From assembly GCF_014647635.1 (NCBI RefSeq), contig NZ_BMPO01000001.1, positions 310,001-374,000 of the forward strand: DNA of 64,000 bases, written 5' to 3'. The notes under the pieces were generated by a model, which worked only from the letters and a program-made list of their open reading frames with translations, made no database searches and was not told the origin of the DNA. Below, piece after piece: positions 1 to 9,498 of this stretch. Positions within the stretch are counted from its first letter, which is position 1. Every line of letters begins with the position of its first letter. The stretch comes from Pseudomonas matsuisoli (lineage in GTDB: Bacteria; Pseudomonadota; Gammaproteobacteria; Pseudomonadales; Pseudomonadaceae). The position numbers were made by a program, and so were the translations under genes.

Positions 1-7
1 ACAAAGG

Positions 8-142
8 CCGCGGGTTCCACCCGCCCTACAGACAGCTTTCGCTCCGAATACCCCATAAAACCGCCAACCCCGTAGCGCGGGTGATAACCCGCACGCCCTA
101 ATCTCCCGCCGAACACAAAGCCGCGGGTTTTACCCGCCCTAC
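8..142. repeat. REP triplet left of the RAYT gene
   Basis: Three REP units at 8-29 (minus), 72-92 (plus) and 121-142 (minus). Each has a GTAG tetranucleotide followed by a GCGGGT...ACCCGC hairpin. The middle unit is a variant with GATA in the loop. The same minus/plus/minus order recurs on the other side of the transposase gene. Confidence 0.85.
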
Positions 143-241
143 GGCAACGCACGTTTTTTCTCGAAGCCGTGAACTGAACGCGGGCGGCGCCCCGGCAAGG
201 ACGGCATTCTCTCTGCCCATACACACGCAAAGGATTGCACG

Positions 242-784
242 ATGCCCCGCTATCGACGCGTTCGGGTCCCCGGTGGAACGTACTTTTTTACGGTGGTCAC
301 GGAGGGTCGCCAACCGATACTCACGAACGTCGACGTACGCCATGCTCTGCGAGATGCGATAACCCTCGTTCGCAAAGAGCGACCATTTCGTATTGAGGGA
401 TGGGTATTGATGCCCGACCACATGCACGCTATCTGGACCTTGCCGCCTGATGATGCAGACTTCGCGGATCGTTGGCGGCGCATTAAAGCCCATGTCACGC
501 GTCAATGCGGTGAACGCTACGTGCAGCCCGATCGATTAACGTCTTACAGAGCGAACAAAGGCCATGGCACGTTGTGGCAGCACCGGTATTGGGAGCATTT
601 GATCAGGGATGAACGCGATATGCGGGAGCATCTGGATTATCTGCATGGCAACCCGGTGAAGCACGGGTATGCGGATCGCGTTCGCGATTGGCCTTGGTCG
701 ACGTTTCGCCGTTATGTGCGCGAGGGCGTCTACGCCGAAGGTTGGGGCGGCGGTGAGCAAACGGTGGATGCGAAAAGGGAGTAG
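242..784 (+). CDS. REP-associated tyrosine transposase (RAYT)
   Basis: A 180-residue Y1/HUH single-strand transposase of the IS200/IS605-related RAYT group, believed to nick and move REP hairpins. The HUH pair is His60 and His62 in the MPDHMHAIW segment. The likely nucleophile is Tyr133 in the helix reading LDYLHGNPVKHG; Tyr116 is the other candidate. Length and motifs look complete, so it may be active. The gene is flanked on both sides by REP triplets carrying the GTAG plus hairpin expected of its substrate. RAYTs are usually single-copy domesticated genes rather than spreading insertion sequences. The ATG at 242 begins the conserved MPRYRR start. No neighbouring gene appears co-transcribed. 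Confidence 0.92.
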   Translation: MPRYRRVRVPGGTYFFTVVTEGRQPILTNVDVRHALRDAITLVRKERPFRIEGWVLMPDHMHAIWTLPPDDADFADRWRRIKAHVTRQCGERYVQPDRLTSYRANKGHGTLWQHRYWEHLIRDERDMREHLDYLHGNPVKHGYADRVRDWPWSTFRRYVREGVYAEGWGGGEQTVDAKRE

Positions 785-842
785 GTCGGCTTGTTCAGCG
801 CGCGGTAACCAGCATTTCTGTATCCGATCCGGCGTAGAAAAG

Positions 843-976
843 CCGCGGGTTTTACCCGCCCTACAGATGGCCAAAATCAAGCTATGAACACTGGAGTTTG
901 CCCAGTAGCGCGGGTGATAACCCGCATGTTCCAGCGTTAAGGCCAACACGTAAGCCGCGGGTTGCACCCGCCCTAC
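843..976. repeat. REP triplet right of the RAYT gene
   Basis: REP units at 843-864 (minus), 905-925 (plus, GATA-loop variant) and 955-976 (minus). They lie between the RAYT gene and the 3' end of flgL, which comes from the other side. No intrinsic terminator was seen for the flgL transcript here, so these hairpins may mark its end. Confidence 0.85.
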
Positions 977-1037
977 GGGGTCGGCGTACTGCGGGCGCAT
1001 CGCGTGCCTTCGATTTCCGGATGGTAGCGGTTTGGGC

Positions 1038-2276
1038 TTACAAGTAATTGAAGAGGCTGAGGCTGTTGATCTTCACGTAACTCTGCTGCGCAGCCTGCAG
1101 GACGGTGGACTGGAGTGCCATGCGTGACAAGGCCTCGGCGTAATCCAGGTCTTCCAACTCTGACTTCACCGACTTGTTCACCAAACTGACGTCATCAATG
1201 AACGTTTCGGTTGTATCGATGGTGTTGAGACGTGCACCCACCTGACCTTGGACGCTGAGAATCTTGGCGCTGACCTTTTCCAGGTTGCTCAAGGCGATGG
1301 CTGTCTGATCGCGAATGACTAATCCGCTTTCCGGTGTGTCACCACCCGTTTCGAGCGCCTTGCGCAAGTCGGAAACGACGTTGAGCAAGCTCTTGTTTTC
1401 GGACTGCCGGTCTGTCGCAAACGTAAATGTATCCCCGGCCTGCGGCGTTCCGTCCAAGCGCATTTCGATACCACCGAATTTGACGACATCGGTCGTGGTG
1501 CTGTCTGTATCGACCGATCCGGTGCCTCTGACATCGCCAGCTGCATTACGAATTTCGTAGTTCTGCGCGCTCGTGAAGACGATCGACATCTGGTAGTCGT
1601 TCGGCGCAGGAAACTTTTGGTCGTAGGCAGCCTTATCAGTCACCAACGCTGTCGAGATACGCGCCGTGCTGTCGGGCAACGTACTCTGAGTCGTCTTCAC
1701 TCGATTGACGTTCTCGATGTTCTCGAAAATCGCCTTGCCGCTGTCACTCACCGGCAAGAAGGTGCTGCTTGCGATCTGCACATTGCGCTGGCCTTCATCG
1801 CCCTGATAGCTGTAGGTGCCATCCGCATTGCGCATGAACGGCTGGGTATCCCCCATCGAACCGGAAAACAAATACTTGCCGTTGGCGTCCTTGCTGTTCA
1901 GCAGGTTCAACAACTCATCTTCGCGCTGCTTGAGCTCGGTCGCGAGTGCAGCGCGGTCGTTCGAATCCAACGCGCCGTTGCCTGCCTGTACGGCGATCTC
2001 CTTGATGCGTTGGAGCACGTTGCCGGTGATGGAACTGAGAATGACGTCTTCCGACGACAGCGCGTTCTTCGCCGCGGTCATGCCGGTTTTGTACTGCGCG
2101 TTGAGGGCTTCTTCCTGGCCGAGTTGCAGCAGGCGCACGGAGGCAACGGGATCGTCGGCCGGGGTGAGGATTTTCTTGCCCGTGCTGATCTCTTCCTGCG
2201 TCCGCGTGACGTTGGAATAGTTGTTCTGCAGGCCGGCCACGCCGTTGTTGAATGCCTGAACGGTAGAAATTCGCAT
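1038..2276 (-). CDS. flgL: Flagellar hook-filament junction protein FlgL (HAP3)
   Basis: This 412-residue protein is the second junction protein, sitting between FlgK and the flagellin filament outside the cell. The N-terminus (MRISTVQAFNNGVAGLQ) and the C-terminal helix (ALSRMALQSTVLQAAQQSYVKI) are the flagellin-like coiled-coil ends that polymerise. The central part is the variable exposed domain. It is the last gene of the flgF-to-flgL run and starts 10 bases after flgK ends. Size is close to that of other Pseudomonas FlgL proteins. The flagellin gene that often follows is not here; REP sequences and a transposase follow instead. Confidence 0.96.
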   Translation of the reverse strand: MRISTVQAFNNGVAGLQNNYSNVTRTQEEISTGKKILTPADDPVASVRLLQLGQEEALNAQYKTGMTAAKNALSSEDVILSSITGNVLQRIKEIAVQAGNGALDSNDRAALATELKQREDELLNLLNSKDANGKYLFSGSMGDTQPFMRNADGTYSYQGDEGQRNVQIASSTFLPVSDSGKAIFENIENVNRVKTTQSTLPDSTARISTALVTDKAAYDQKFPAPNDYQMSIVFTSAQNYEIRNAAGDVRGTGSVDTDSTTTDVVKFGGIEMRLDGTPQAGDTFTFATDRQSENKSLLNVVSDLRKALETGGDTPESGLVIRDQTAIALSNLEKVSAKILSVQGQVGARLNTIDTTETFIDDVSLVNKSVKSELEDLDYAEALSRMALQSTVLQAAQQSYVKINSLSLFNYL

Positions 2277-2286
2277 GACTTAATCC

Positions 2287-4326
2287 TCAGCGGAACGCGC
2301 CGATCAGGGTATCGAACAAGGACCGCGCAACTTGAATCACCTGGGCCGAGGCGCTGTAGTACTGCTGAAACTGGATGAGCTTGGCCGCTTCTTCGTCGAG
2401 GTTGACGGCTGATAAGGAGTCCCGGTTGTCCTGGGCCTGCTTGAGTACGGCCTCGCTCGCAGCAGAATTCGTCCGCACCTGCGCCGTCAATGAGCCGACG
2501 CGCTCCACCAAACCGCCGTACGACTGGGTATACGTAGCACCCGTCGTGCCAAACCCGCCAATGGTAGGTTTGGTTTGCAGGCCGACCAGGTTCTGGGCAT
2601 TGCGGTTATCGGAAACGCCCCCTGCGTTGAACGAGATACCGAAACGATCGCCTTGTTGCGGCGTACCACTGAGCGTGAATTCGAAGCGCTGACCGGCGTC
2701 ATTCTGGATGCGCACCGTGCTTTGTTCGCCAGCCTTGAAGGTTGGCGCAGGCGTAATGGCCGCGCCGTCTTTGTCCACGTAGCTCCATCCCGCCGGCAGA
2801 TCCATCGTGTAGCCGTCAGCGGTCACGTTGGCAGTCAGGTCAAGAGGAAGCGATGCTTTGAGCGCCGTGACGTCTATCGGCGAACTGCCCTCCGTCATGT
2901 TCGGCTGCCCGACGACGCCGCTGCCGCGGTTGGCAACGTCGACACCCGACGCGTTCTTGTAACCCGTGGTCGCTTTGGTTGCGCCAGCGAACGCCAGCTG
3001 GCTGGCATCAATCGCGGTGTTATCGATCAGCGACGCACCCCGCCTTGTTGGCTGCAAAGTAAAAACGTCACCGCTATTGGGTGTACCGCTCAGGCTCAGA
3101 CTGAAGCCCTGGTCAGCACCGGTTGACGGATCGGTAAAGCGCAGCGTTGGTGGCGTACCACTCGCACTCACCGTCATTTCGGTGTTATCGCTCACCCGAC
3201 GGGCGGTGTAATTCGTACCGTCGAAAGACAATCGGTAGTCGCTGTTGGTCAGCGTGCTCGTGTTGTCGATATTCAGCGCACCCGAGACGGCGCTGGTGTT
3301 ACCCGAGCGACCGATCACGCGCAACGCCGCACTTTGCGGATCGTTAATATCCTTAAATAGCGATTTCCCCGCATTCCCCGCCAGGTCCAACCCCTGCCCC
3401 AGCTGCTTGTTCACCGTATCGGAAATGGTGAGCGCCAGCTGACCGAGGGTGTTGTAAGCCTGATCCAGCGCGGTATCACGGTACGCCAGGAGGCCACCCA
3501 TCTCTCCGCCTGATACCTGATTGGTAACGTTCTGCGAAGTGCCGCCATTGGTGAGCATGATCTGGAAGCGCGAGGGATCATCCGCGCCGGCCACCGCAGA
3601 CAGCTGAGACACCGAAGTGCCTACCACCAGTGGCTGTCCGGAACCGATGAACAGGTTCACCTGGCCGGCGTCCTGGTTCACGACCTGGATGCCGATCATG
3701 CCCGACAGCTGCTTGATGGCCTGATCGCGTTGATCGATCAGATCGTTCGGGTCCGCGCCCGCGGCCTTGGTGCGGGCGATGGCGCTGTTGAGATCCCCTA
3801 CCGACTGCGCGAGCGAATTGACCTGCCCCGTCAACGCGCCGAGCTGCTGATTGATCAGCGTGTTCTGCTTGTCGAGTTGGTCGTAAAGCGTATTGAACGA
3901 CTGCGAAAGACCAGACGCCTGAGCGAGCACAGCCTCACGCGCCGGGATCGACGAAGGATCTTGGCTAGCGGTCTGCAAGGTCGCGAAAAACTTTTGCAGT
4001 GCAGGCGTGATGCCGGTGGTGGCGTCGGAAAGCAAACCATCCAGCTGCGAGATCTGGCTTTTAAACGCTTGCAGCTCGGCGTTCTGGCTGTTGGCCGTGC
4101 GCAGCTGGCTGGTCAGGAAGTCGCTTGCCAGACGACGAACATCAACGGTTTGGCTACCAGAGCCGATATAACCAGCACCAGTAAACTGGGCGATGTTGGT
4201 CTGCGACACCGCTTCCTGGCGCGAATAGCCGGGGGTATTAATGTTGGCAATGTTGTGGCCGGTGACCGTCAGCGACGTCTGCGTGGTGCGCAGGCCGGAC
4301 AACCCGATGGAAAGCAAGTCAGCCAT
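2287..4326 (-). CDS. flgK: Flagellar hook-associated protein FlgK (HAP1)
   Basis: This 679-residue protein is the first hook-filament junction protein and is exported by the flagellar type III apparatus. Residues 1-35 hold the rod/hook N-terminal motif (LSIGLSGLRTTQTSLTVTGHN, then NIANINTPGYSRQ). The C-terminus has the matching helix ending SLFDTLIGAFR. The middle carries long Ser/Thr/Gly-rich beta domains typical of the surface-exposed part of pseudomonad FlgK. It sits between flgJ and flgL with 10-base gaps, implying one transcript. Confidence 0.96.
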   Translation of the reverse strand: MADLLSIGLSGLRTTQTSLTVTGHNIANINTPGYSRQEAVSQTNIAQFTGAGYIGSGSQTVDVRRLASDFLTSQLRTANSQNAELQAFKSQISQLDGLLSDATTGITPALQKFFATLQTASQDPSSIPAREAVLAQASGLSQSFNTLYDQLDKQNTLINQQLGALTGQVNSLAQSVGDLNSAIARTKAAGADPNDLIDQRDQAIKQLSGMIGIQVVNQDAGQVNLFIGSGQPLVVGTSVSQLSAVAGADDPSRFQIMLTNGGTSQNVTNQVSGGEMGGLLAYRDTALDQAYNTLGQLALTISDTVNKQLGQGLDLAGNAGKSLFKDINDPQSAALRVIGRSGNTSAVSGALNIDNTSTLTNSDYRLSFDGTNYTARRVSDNTEMTVSASGTPPTLRFTDPSTGADQGFSLSLSGTPNSGDVFTLQPTRRGASLIDNTAIDASQLAFAGATKATTGYKNASGVDVANRGSGVVGQPNMTEGSSPIDVTALKASLPLDLTANVTADGYTMDLPAGWSYVDKDGAAITPAPTFKAGEQSTVRIQNDAGQRFEFTLSGTPQQGDRFGISFNAGGVSDNRNAQNLVGLQTKPTIGGFGTTGATYTQSYGGLVERVGSLTAQVRTNSAASEAVLKQAQDNRDSLSAVNLDEEAAKLIQFQQYYSASAQVIQVARSLFDTLIGAFR

Positions 4327-4336
4327 GGCTCAGCCC

Positions 4337-5659
4337 TCAGAGTCGCTGCGTGCCAGTGCCGGCCTGCGCCAGCATCTGGATCGATTGATAGGTATCCATG
4401 TTCCGCGCGATCTGGTTGATCTTGCGCGCGTACTGGGGGTCGGTGGCGTAACCGGCCTTTTGCAATTCACGGGTGAATTGTTCGGAGTTGCCGTTGGTTT
4501 TCAGGGCATTGGAGTAACGACCGTTGCTCTGCAAAAAGCTTACGTAGTCGTGGAAGCTTTCCTGATACGAATCGTAGGCACGGAAGCTGGCTTTCTCGGT
4601 CACCGCCCTGCCGTTGACGTACTCTTGGGTATTCGCAACGGCGTTGTTGCCACCCCAACCATGGGATTTGATGCCGAATAAATTATTGGCGCTCGAACCG
4701 TCCGAGGTCTTGACCATGTGCTTGCCCCAGCCGGTTTCCAACGCGGCCTGGGCCACGAGGTAACGCGGGTCGACGCCGATACGCTTGGCGGCGGCTTCGG
4801 CCATCGGCAGCATGGTTTGCACGAATTCATCACGACTGCTGAAGCGCATCTTGCTGGATGTCACCGCAACCGCTTCTGCGTCAGCCGCTTTCTTCGCAAC
4901 GGTGTCGTTTGCCGCGGTATCGGTCAGAAAAATGCGTTGCGGTGCCGCAACTTGATAGCGACCCGCATCGGATTCGGCCAGCGGATTGGTTTCGGCCTGT
5001 TTGCTCCATTGAGTGCGAATCTGCTCGGCAATCGAACGATTTTCCAATACGTTCTCGCCGGCCTCGGGCACGATGCGCGCAGCGATTCGCTCGGCAATGT
5101 TGCCTGGCAGCGCCAGGCGGCGTTGATTCATGCGCAGCGAATCATCGCGACCGCTATCCACTGGCGCCGGGCGCGCTGAGGTACGCAAGCTTTGTGCGTT
5201 GACGCTCGCGACTTCGGTCTTGGTAGCAACCTCGGCCTTGGCGGTGTTAGCAACGCTGGAAGCCGGCGCAGTCGCCGCAGCGGTCTCAGCGACCTGAGCG
5301 AATGGATTCTTGCGCCCGATGCCGTTCGCAGTCTTGCTCATCTGCCGCTCGAGCACGTCGGCCAGGCCGATGCCGCCGTTCTCGCGCGAGAGCGAAACGG
5401 ACATCTGCTGGTCGTACATGTCTTGGTATTGCTTGACGGTACCGCTGGAGAACGGGCTGTCTTCGTCCGCGAGGGCCTGGTTGGCTTCGCGCATGGACTT
5501 CATCATCTGGTTCAGGAACAGCGACTCGAATTCCTGGGCGACCTTCTTCACGTTTTCCGGGCTGTCCTTGTCCTTCCCCTTCATTTGGGCAAGGCGGTTC
5601 AGATCGGTAAAGGTGCCGCTATCGGTTGCGCTGTAAGAACCGCCCAGACGTGAGTCCAT
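4337..5659 (-). CDS. flgJ: Peptidoglycan hydrolase FlgJ (rod cap and muramidase)
   Basis: This 440-residue two-domain protein has an N-terminal rod-binding domain (about residues 25-110, with the ESLFLNQMMKSMREAN segment) and a C-terminal glucosaminidase-type domain (about 275-430). The hydrolase domain shows the ALETGWG motif with its likely catalytic Glu, plus NLFGIK and SFRAYDSY. It caps the growing rod in the periplasm and opens the peptidoglycan for it. The roughly 150-residue Ala/Thr-rich linker between the domains is longer than in enterobacteria but usual for pseudomonads. It lies between flgI and flgK in the expected order. Confidence 0.95.
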   Translation of the reverse strand: MDSRLGGSYSATDSGTFTDLNRLAQMKGKDKDSPENVKKVAQEFESLFLNQMMKSMREANQALADEDSPFSSGTVKQYQDMYDQQMSVSLSRENGGIGLADVLERQMSKTANGIGRKNPFAQVAETAAATAPASSVANTAKAEVATKTEVASVNAQSLRTSARPAPVDSGRDDSLRMNQRRLALPGNIAERIAARIVPEAGENVLENRSIAEQIRTQWSKQAETNPLAESDAGRYQVAAPQRIFLTDTAANDTVAKKAADAEAVAVTSSKMRFSSRDEFVQTMLPMAEAAAKRIGVDPRYLVAQAALETGWGKHMVKTSDGSSANNLFGIKSHGWGGNNAVANTQEYVNGRAVTEKASFRAYDSYQESFHDYVSFLQSNGRYSNALKTNGNSEQFTRELQKAGYATDPQYARKINQIARNMDTYQSIQMLAQAGTGTQRL

Positions 5660-5691
5660 GCCGGTCTCTCCTTAATTTCTTGAACCTGCTC

Positions 5692-6870
5692 TTAGATGAC
5701 GATCAGGTCAGCTTGTAATGCTCCGGCCTGCTTAAGGGCCTCGAGAATCGCCATCAGATCGCCGGGCGCTGCGCCCACTTGATTGACGGCTCGAACAATC
5801 TCATCAAGAGTCGTGCCAGGTCCAAACTTGAACATCGGTTTCATCTCTTGTTCGGCCTTGACCTTCGAATTCGGCACGACAACCGTGTCTCCGCCGGCCA
5901 ATGCGTTGGGTTGGCTGACAATCGGGTCTTCGCTGATGCTGACCGTCAGGCTGCCGTGGGTCACAGCGGCCGGCGAAACTTTGACGTTCTGGCCGATCAC
6001 GATGGTGCCGGTACGCGAGTTGATGATGACTTTCGCGACGGCCTGCCCGGCCTCTACTTCAAGGTTTTCCAGGATCGAGATGTAGTCGACGCGCTGGCTT
6101 GGATCGAGCGGCGCGGTCACGCGAACCGACCCACCGTCCACGGCCGAAGCGACGCCTGGGCCGAGCAGCTCGTTGATCTTGTCGACTATGTGCTTGGCGG
6201 TGGTGAAGTCGGAACGGTTCAGGTTGAGCGTTAGGGTATTGCCTTGATCGAAGCCGCTCGGTACCGGGCGCTCCACCGTCGCACCACCGGGAATACGACC
6301 CGCCGACGGAACATTGACGGTGATCTTTGAACCGTCGCGGCCTTCCGCGTCAAAACCACCAACGACGAGGTTGCCTTGCGCGACTGCATAGATGTTGCCG
6401 TCAATCCCCTTCAACGGGGTCATCAGCAGGCTACCGCCCCGCAGGCTCTTGGCGTTACCAATAGACGAGATCGTCACATCGATGGTCTGGCCTGGCTTAG
6501 CGAAGGCTGGCAGATCGGCATGGATCGCTACTGCCGCGACGTTCTTCAACTGGATGTTGGTGCCCTGCGGAACACGAATACCGAACTGCGCCATCATGTT
6601 GTTGAAGGTCTGTACGGTGAACGGCGTCTGCGTGGTCTGATCACCGCTACCGGACAGACCCACCACCAAGCCATAGCCGATCAGTTGGTTGGAGCGCACG
6701 CCCTGAATGCTGGCGATGTCTTTCAAACGCTCGGCATGCAGCGAAGGGCTCAGTACCGCGAGCACCAGCAGCATGATCAACATCAGCCAATCAGTGGATA
6801 GCCGCCGCCCACGATAGCCGCGACGGCTGGTCGCGAATTGCTGGCGGCAGTTAACGGTTTGCGCACGCAT
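5692..6870 (-). CDS. flgI: Flagellar P-ring protein FlgI
   Basis: FlgI forms the peptidoglycan-level bushing around the rod. After the signal peptide the mature part starts [21 protein letters not shown], a family hallmark, and the protein ends in the conserved [19 protein letters not shown] chose the ATG at 6870: it follows flgH by 11 bases and has a GAGG-type ribosome site. An upstream in-frame start at 6924 would overlap flgH. This gives 392 residues with an unusually long basic leader before the hydrophobic stretch (cleavage predicted after about residue 46). Starting at Met30 (6783) would give a conventional signal peptide, so the true start needs care. Confidence 0.95.
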   Translation of the reverse strand: MRAQTVNCRQQFATSRRGYRGRRLSTDWLMLIMLLVLAVLSPSLHAERLKDIASIQGVRSNQLIGYGLVVGLSGSGDQTTQTPFTVQTFNNMMAQFGIRVPQGTNIQLKNVAAVAIHADLPAFAKPGQTIDVTISSIGNAKSLRGGSLLMTPLKGIDGNIYAVAQGNLVVGGFDAEGRDGSKITVNVPSAGRIPGGATVERPVPSGFDQGNTLTLNLNRSDFTTAKHIVDKINELLGPGVASAVDGGSVRVTAPLDPSQRVDYISILENLEVEAGQAVAKVIINSRTGTIVIGQNVKVSPAAVTHGSLTVSISEDPIVSQPNALAGGDTVVVPNSKVKAEQEMKPMFKFGPGTTLDEIVRAVNQVGAAPGDLMAILEALKQAGALQADLIVI

Positions 6871-6881
6871 GTCAGGCAACC

Positions 6882-7577
6882 TCAGAAAGGAAACAGCGGA
6901 CTGGTGAAGAACTGGCTCAACCAACCAGGTTGGCTGGTATCGGCGAACGCCCCGGTGCCCGAGTAGGTGATGCGAGCATCGGCGACACGCGTAGACGCCA
7001 CGGTATTGTCGGTTGCGATGTCATCTGCACGAACCAGGCCAGTGATACGCATCAGTTCATTGCCGGTGTTGAGGGTCAGCCACTTCTCGCCGCGCACCGC
7101 CAACACGCCATTGGGCAGTACATCAGCAACGGTCACGGTCAACGAGCCCGTCAAGCTGTTGCCCTGAGCGGCTTTCGACGCGCCGTTGTTGCTGCGTGAG
7201 CCGCCGAACTCAGCGCTCAAATCCATGCTGTTATCCGTCAGCGGGTTGACACCGCTGACGCGACCGCCAAACAGCGAGCTCAGGCCCAGATTCGCGTTGC
7301 TGGTTTTCGAGAGATCGGAGCTGGCGTTCTTGCTGGCCTGCGTCCGCTCTTGAAGCGTGACGGTAATGATGTCGCCGACGCGATACGCCTTGCGATCGGT
7401 GTAAAGGTTCTGATCGAAGCCCGACTGGAAGATCGCGCCGTTCGCCTGCGCAGCCGGCAATGGCGTGCGCGGCAGGACAGGTGCGTAGTACGGGTCGTTC
7501 GGCTTGGGAGCCGGAGCCATGCATCCTGCGAGCATCACCGCGGAGAGCGCGGGTACGAGAGCGAAAAGGCGGTTCAT
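6882..7577 (-). CDS. flgH: Flagellar L-ring lipoprotein FlgH
   Basis: This 231-residue outer-membrane lipoprotein forms the L ring. The signal peptide ends in a lipobox LAGC with Cys19 as the acylated residue. Family motifs include [27 protein letters not shown] and [21 protein letters not shown], and the C-terminus is short and aromatic. It lies between flgG and flgI with small gaps (18 and 11 bases), consistent with translation from the same sigma-54-driven message. Confidence 0.96.
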   Translation of the reverse strand: MNRLFALVPALSAVMLAGCMAPAPKPNDPYYAPVLPRTPLPAAQANGAIFQSGFDQNLYTDRKAYRVGDIITVTLQERTQASKNASSDLSKTSNANLGLSSLFGGRVSGVNPLTDNSMDLSAEFGGSRSNNGASKAAQGNSLTGSLTVTVADVLPNGVLAVRGEKWLTLNTGNELMRITGLVRADDIATDNTVASTRVADARITYSGTGAFADTSQPGWLSQFFTSPLFPF

Positions 7578-7595
7578 CGAGCGTTACCTCGCGGG

Positions 7596-8381
7596 TTAAA
7601 CGTTCTGGTTCAAGAAGCCGAGCATCTGGTCGGCGGTGGAAATCACTTTGGAGTTCATCTCGTACGCACGCTGGGTGGTGATCATGTTCACCAGCTCTTC
7701 AACGGTGCTGACGTTCGAGTTCTCCAGGGTGTTCTGCAGCACGGTACCGAGGCCATTGAGGCCTGGCGTTCCGGTGTTCGGCGCACCGCTGGCACCGGTC
7801 TCGGCGAACAGGTTCTGCCCGACTGCCTGCAAGCCGGCCGGGTTGATGAAGTTGGCCGTTTGAATGTTGCCGATGATCTGCGGCTGAGAATTACCAGCAG
7901 TCACGACCGAAACGGTACCGTCTTCGCCCACGGTGAACGTGCGCGTCTCGGCGGGGACCACGATTGCCGGCTCCAGCGGGAAACCGTTGGCGGTCACCAC
8001 CTGGCCGTCGGAGTTCAAGTGAAAAGTACCGTCACGGGTGTAGGACAGGCTGCCGTCAGGCATCACGACCTGGAAGAAGCCGTCACCATTGATCGCCATG
8101 TCCAGCGGCTGCTCGGTGGTTTGCAGGCTGCCTTCGGTGAATTGCTTCTGGGTGCCGACGATGCGCACACCGGTACCGAGCTGCAGACCCGAGGGCAACT
8201 GGCTGTCCTGCGTGCTCTGCGCGCCGGGCTGGCGATGTACCTGGTACAAGAGGTCCTGGAATTCAGCACGATCGCGCTTGAAGCCCGTGGTCGAGACGTT
8301 CGCCAGGTTGTTGGAAATGGTGGTCAGGTTGGTGTCTTGAGCCGAGAGACCGGTCTTCGCAACCCACAGTGCCTGCATCAT
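7596..8381 (-). CDS. flgG: Flagellar distal rod protein FlgG
   Basis: This 261-residue protein is the major component of the distal rod. It begins MMQALWVAKTGLSAQDTNLTTISNNLANVSTTGFKRDRAEF, the rod-protein motif, and ends VEELVNMITTQRAYEMNSKVISTADQMLGFLNQ, the C-terminal helix that packs against neighbouring subunits. A GAGGAGA ribosome site precedes the first of two tandem ATG codons (8381 and 8378). The length of about 260 residues is exactly what is usual. It is the second gene after the flgF promoter. Confidence 0.97.
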   Translation of the reverse strand: MMQALWVAKTGLSAQDTNLTTISNNLANVSTTGFKRDRAEFQDLLYQVHRQPGAQSTQDSQLPSGLQLGTGVRIVGTQKQFTEGSLQTTEQPLDMAINGDGFFQVVMPDGSLSYTRDGTFHLNSDGQVVTANGFPLEPAIVVPAETRTFTVGEDGTVSVVTAGNSQPQIIGNIQTANFINPAGLQAVGQNLFAETGASGAPNTGTPGLNGLGTVLQNTLENSNVSTVEELVNMITTQRAYEMNSKVISTADQMLGFLNQNV

Positions 8382-8429
8382 GATGGAATTCTCCTCGAGC
8401 GTCGGATTCGTGACGCTTCATCTACTCGA

Positions 8430-9173
8430 TCAGCTGAATTGCAAAACCTTGGCCATCGCGGCCGAGCCTTCTTCTGCCGTTTTCATCATCTTTACCTGGA
8501 GCTCGAACTGCCGGGACAGCGCAAGCATCGAGGTCATCTCGGCGGCCGCATTGACGTTGCTCGATTCGGTGAAACCTGAAATGACACGGACATTGGCGTC
8601 TTCAGCGGGGGCTGGTGAGCCGGCTTTCATGTGGATCAGGCCGTCGGGGCCCTTCTCCATCTGTTTTTCGTCTGGGTTCACCAGGCGAATGCGATCAACC
8701 TGCGCGAGTACGGCAGCGCTCTGCCCTTCCGCACGAATGCTGATGGTGCCGTCCTGGCCGATCTCGATCTTGCTCGCCGGCGGGATCGCGATGGGACCAC
8801 CGTTGCCGAGCACAGGCGCGCCGTTGGCGGTACGCAGCATGCCGAGGGCATCGACTTGTAGGCTGCCCGTACGGACATAAGCTTCCTGGCCGTTCGGGTC
8901 TTGCACCGCCATCCAGCCTTGACCTTCGATAGCCACATCGAGATCACGACCGGTCTGCTGCAGCGCGCCGGGCGTGAAGTCCGTCGCTGGACGCTCACTC
9001 ATTGAGTAAACACGGGACGGGTTCGTGTCACCGAAGACCTGCATGGACCGCGCTTGCTCGAAGTCACGGCGAAAGCCGGTGGTGGAGACGTTGGCCAGGT
9101 TGTTGGCGTGTGCCGCCAGCGCCTTCTGGTTTTGACTCGCGCCAGACATGGCAACGAAAAGCATCTTGTCCAT
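8430..9173 (-). CDS. flgF: Flagellar proximal rod protein FlgF
   Basis: This 247-residue protein starts MDKMLFVAMSGASQNQKALAAHANNLANVSTTGFRRDFEQ, the rod-family motif, and ends with the NAAAEMTSMLALSRQFELQVKMMKTAEE helix. It forms part of the proximal rod in the periplasm. It is the first gene of the flgFGHIJKL unit, and a sigma-54 promoter element lies about 60 bases upstream of its ATG, so this is where the second flg transcript begins. Confidence 0.96.
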   Translation of the reverse strand: MDKMLFVAMSGASQNQKALAAHANNLANVSTTGFRRDFEQARSMQVFGDTNPSRVYSMSERPATDFTPGALQQTGRDLDVAIEGQGWMAVQDPNGQEAYVRTGSLQVDALGMLRTANGAPVLGNGGPIAIPPASKIEIGQDGTISIRAEGQSAAVLAQVDRIRLVNPDEKQMEKGPDGLIHMKAGSPAPAEDANVRVISGFTESSNVNAAAEMTSMLALSRQFELQVKMMKTAEEGSAAMAKVLQFS

Positions 9174-9231
9174 GGAAATAACCTCGAAGTGACGGACTCT
9201 TGCCGCCGTAGCATCGTTTCAAAGGTTATTT

Positions 9232-9247
9232 AGCAAGGGGCGTGCCA
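9232..9247 (-). promoter_or_regulatory. Sigma-54 promoter of flgFGHIJKL
   Basis: On the minus strand the sequence reads TGGCACG, four C, then TTGCT: a -24/-12 element essentially identical to the RpoN consensus. The GC of the -12 box is about 60 bases upstream of the flgF start. In Pseudomonas these flg units are known to depend on RpoN and FleQ-type activators; the activator site was not identified here. Confidence 0.9.
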
Positions 9248-9280
9248 GCAGGAATTCAGTGCGTAACGTACTGAATTTAA

Positions 9281-9304
9281 AAAGAAAGCCTCGTGAGAGG
9301 CTTT
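9281..9304 (-). terminator. Intrinsic terminator after flgE
   Basis: On the minus strand an 8-base stem (AAAGCCTC/GAGGCTTT, loop of 4) is followed by CTTTTTAAATT. It lies between the end of flgE and the flgF sigma-54 promoter and would separate the two flg transcripts. A second hairpin, with a perfect 10-base stem at 9316-9325/9330-9339 and a TTTT loop, lies just before it in the direction of transcription. Confidence 0.75.
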
Positions 9305-9375
9305 GAGGAGGGAATGAAGCGGCAGTTTTCTGCCGCTTCGAGGGATGAGTTGTTCCGGTGAACACAACGCTCTTC

Positions 9376-9477
9376 TGTAGGAGCCCACTTGTGGACGATC
9401 GGGTTTGGTGACGCGGCGCCGCATCTCCAGTCGTACTGGATTGCCCACAAGCTGATCACAGCCCGTGAGCTCCTACA
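9376..9477. repeat. Degenerate REP pair, GTAGGAGC family
   Basis: Two outward ends reading TGTAGGAGC and GCTCCTACA enclose imperfect hairpin arms (CCCACTTGTGG and CCACAAG). This is the second REP family of the window, distinct from the GTAGGGCGGGT family next to the transposase. Confidence 0.6.
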
Positions 9478-9498
9478 AATAGCATTGAAACGAAACCA

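Noticed and set aside
8-142. Short spaced repeats that might suggest a CRISPR array
   Set aside because: Units alternate in orientation, are palindromic with a GTAG end and have irregular spacing; they are REPs, and no cas genes are present.
1617-2378. A 253-codon plus-strand frame opposite flgL
   Set aside because: It is antisense to a clear flgL gene and has shadow-frame composition.
7350-8579. A long plus-strand frame (409 codons) opposite flgH and flgG
   Set aside because: It is a mirror of well-supported flagellar genes in a GC-rich genome, His/Arg/Gly-rich, with no recognisable domain.
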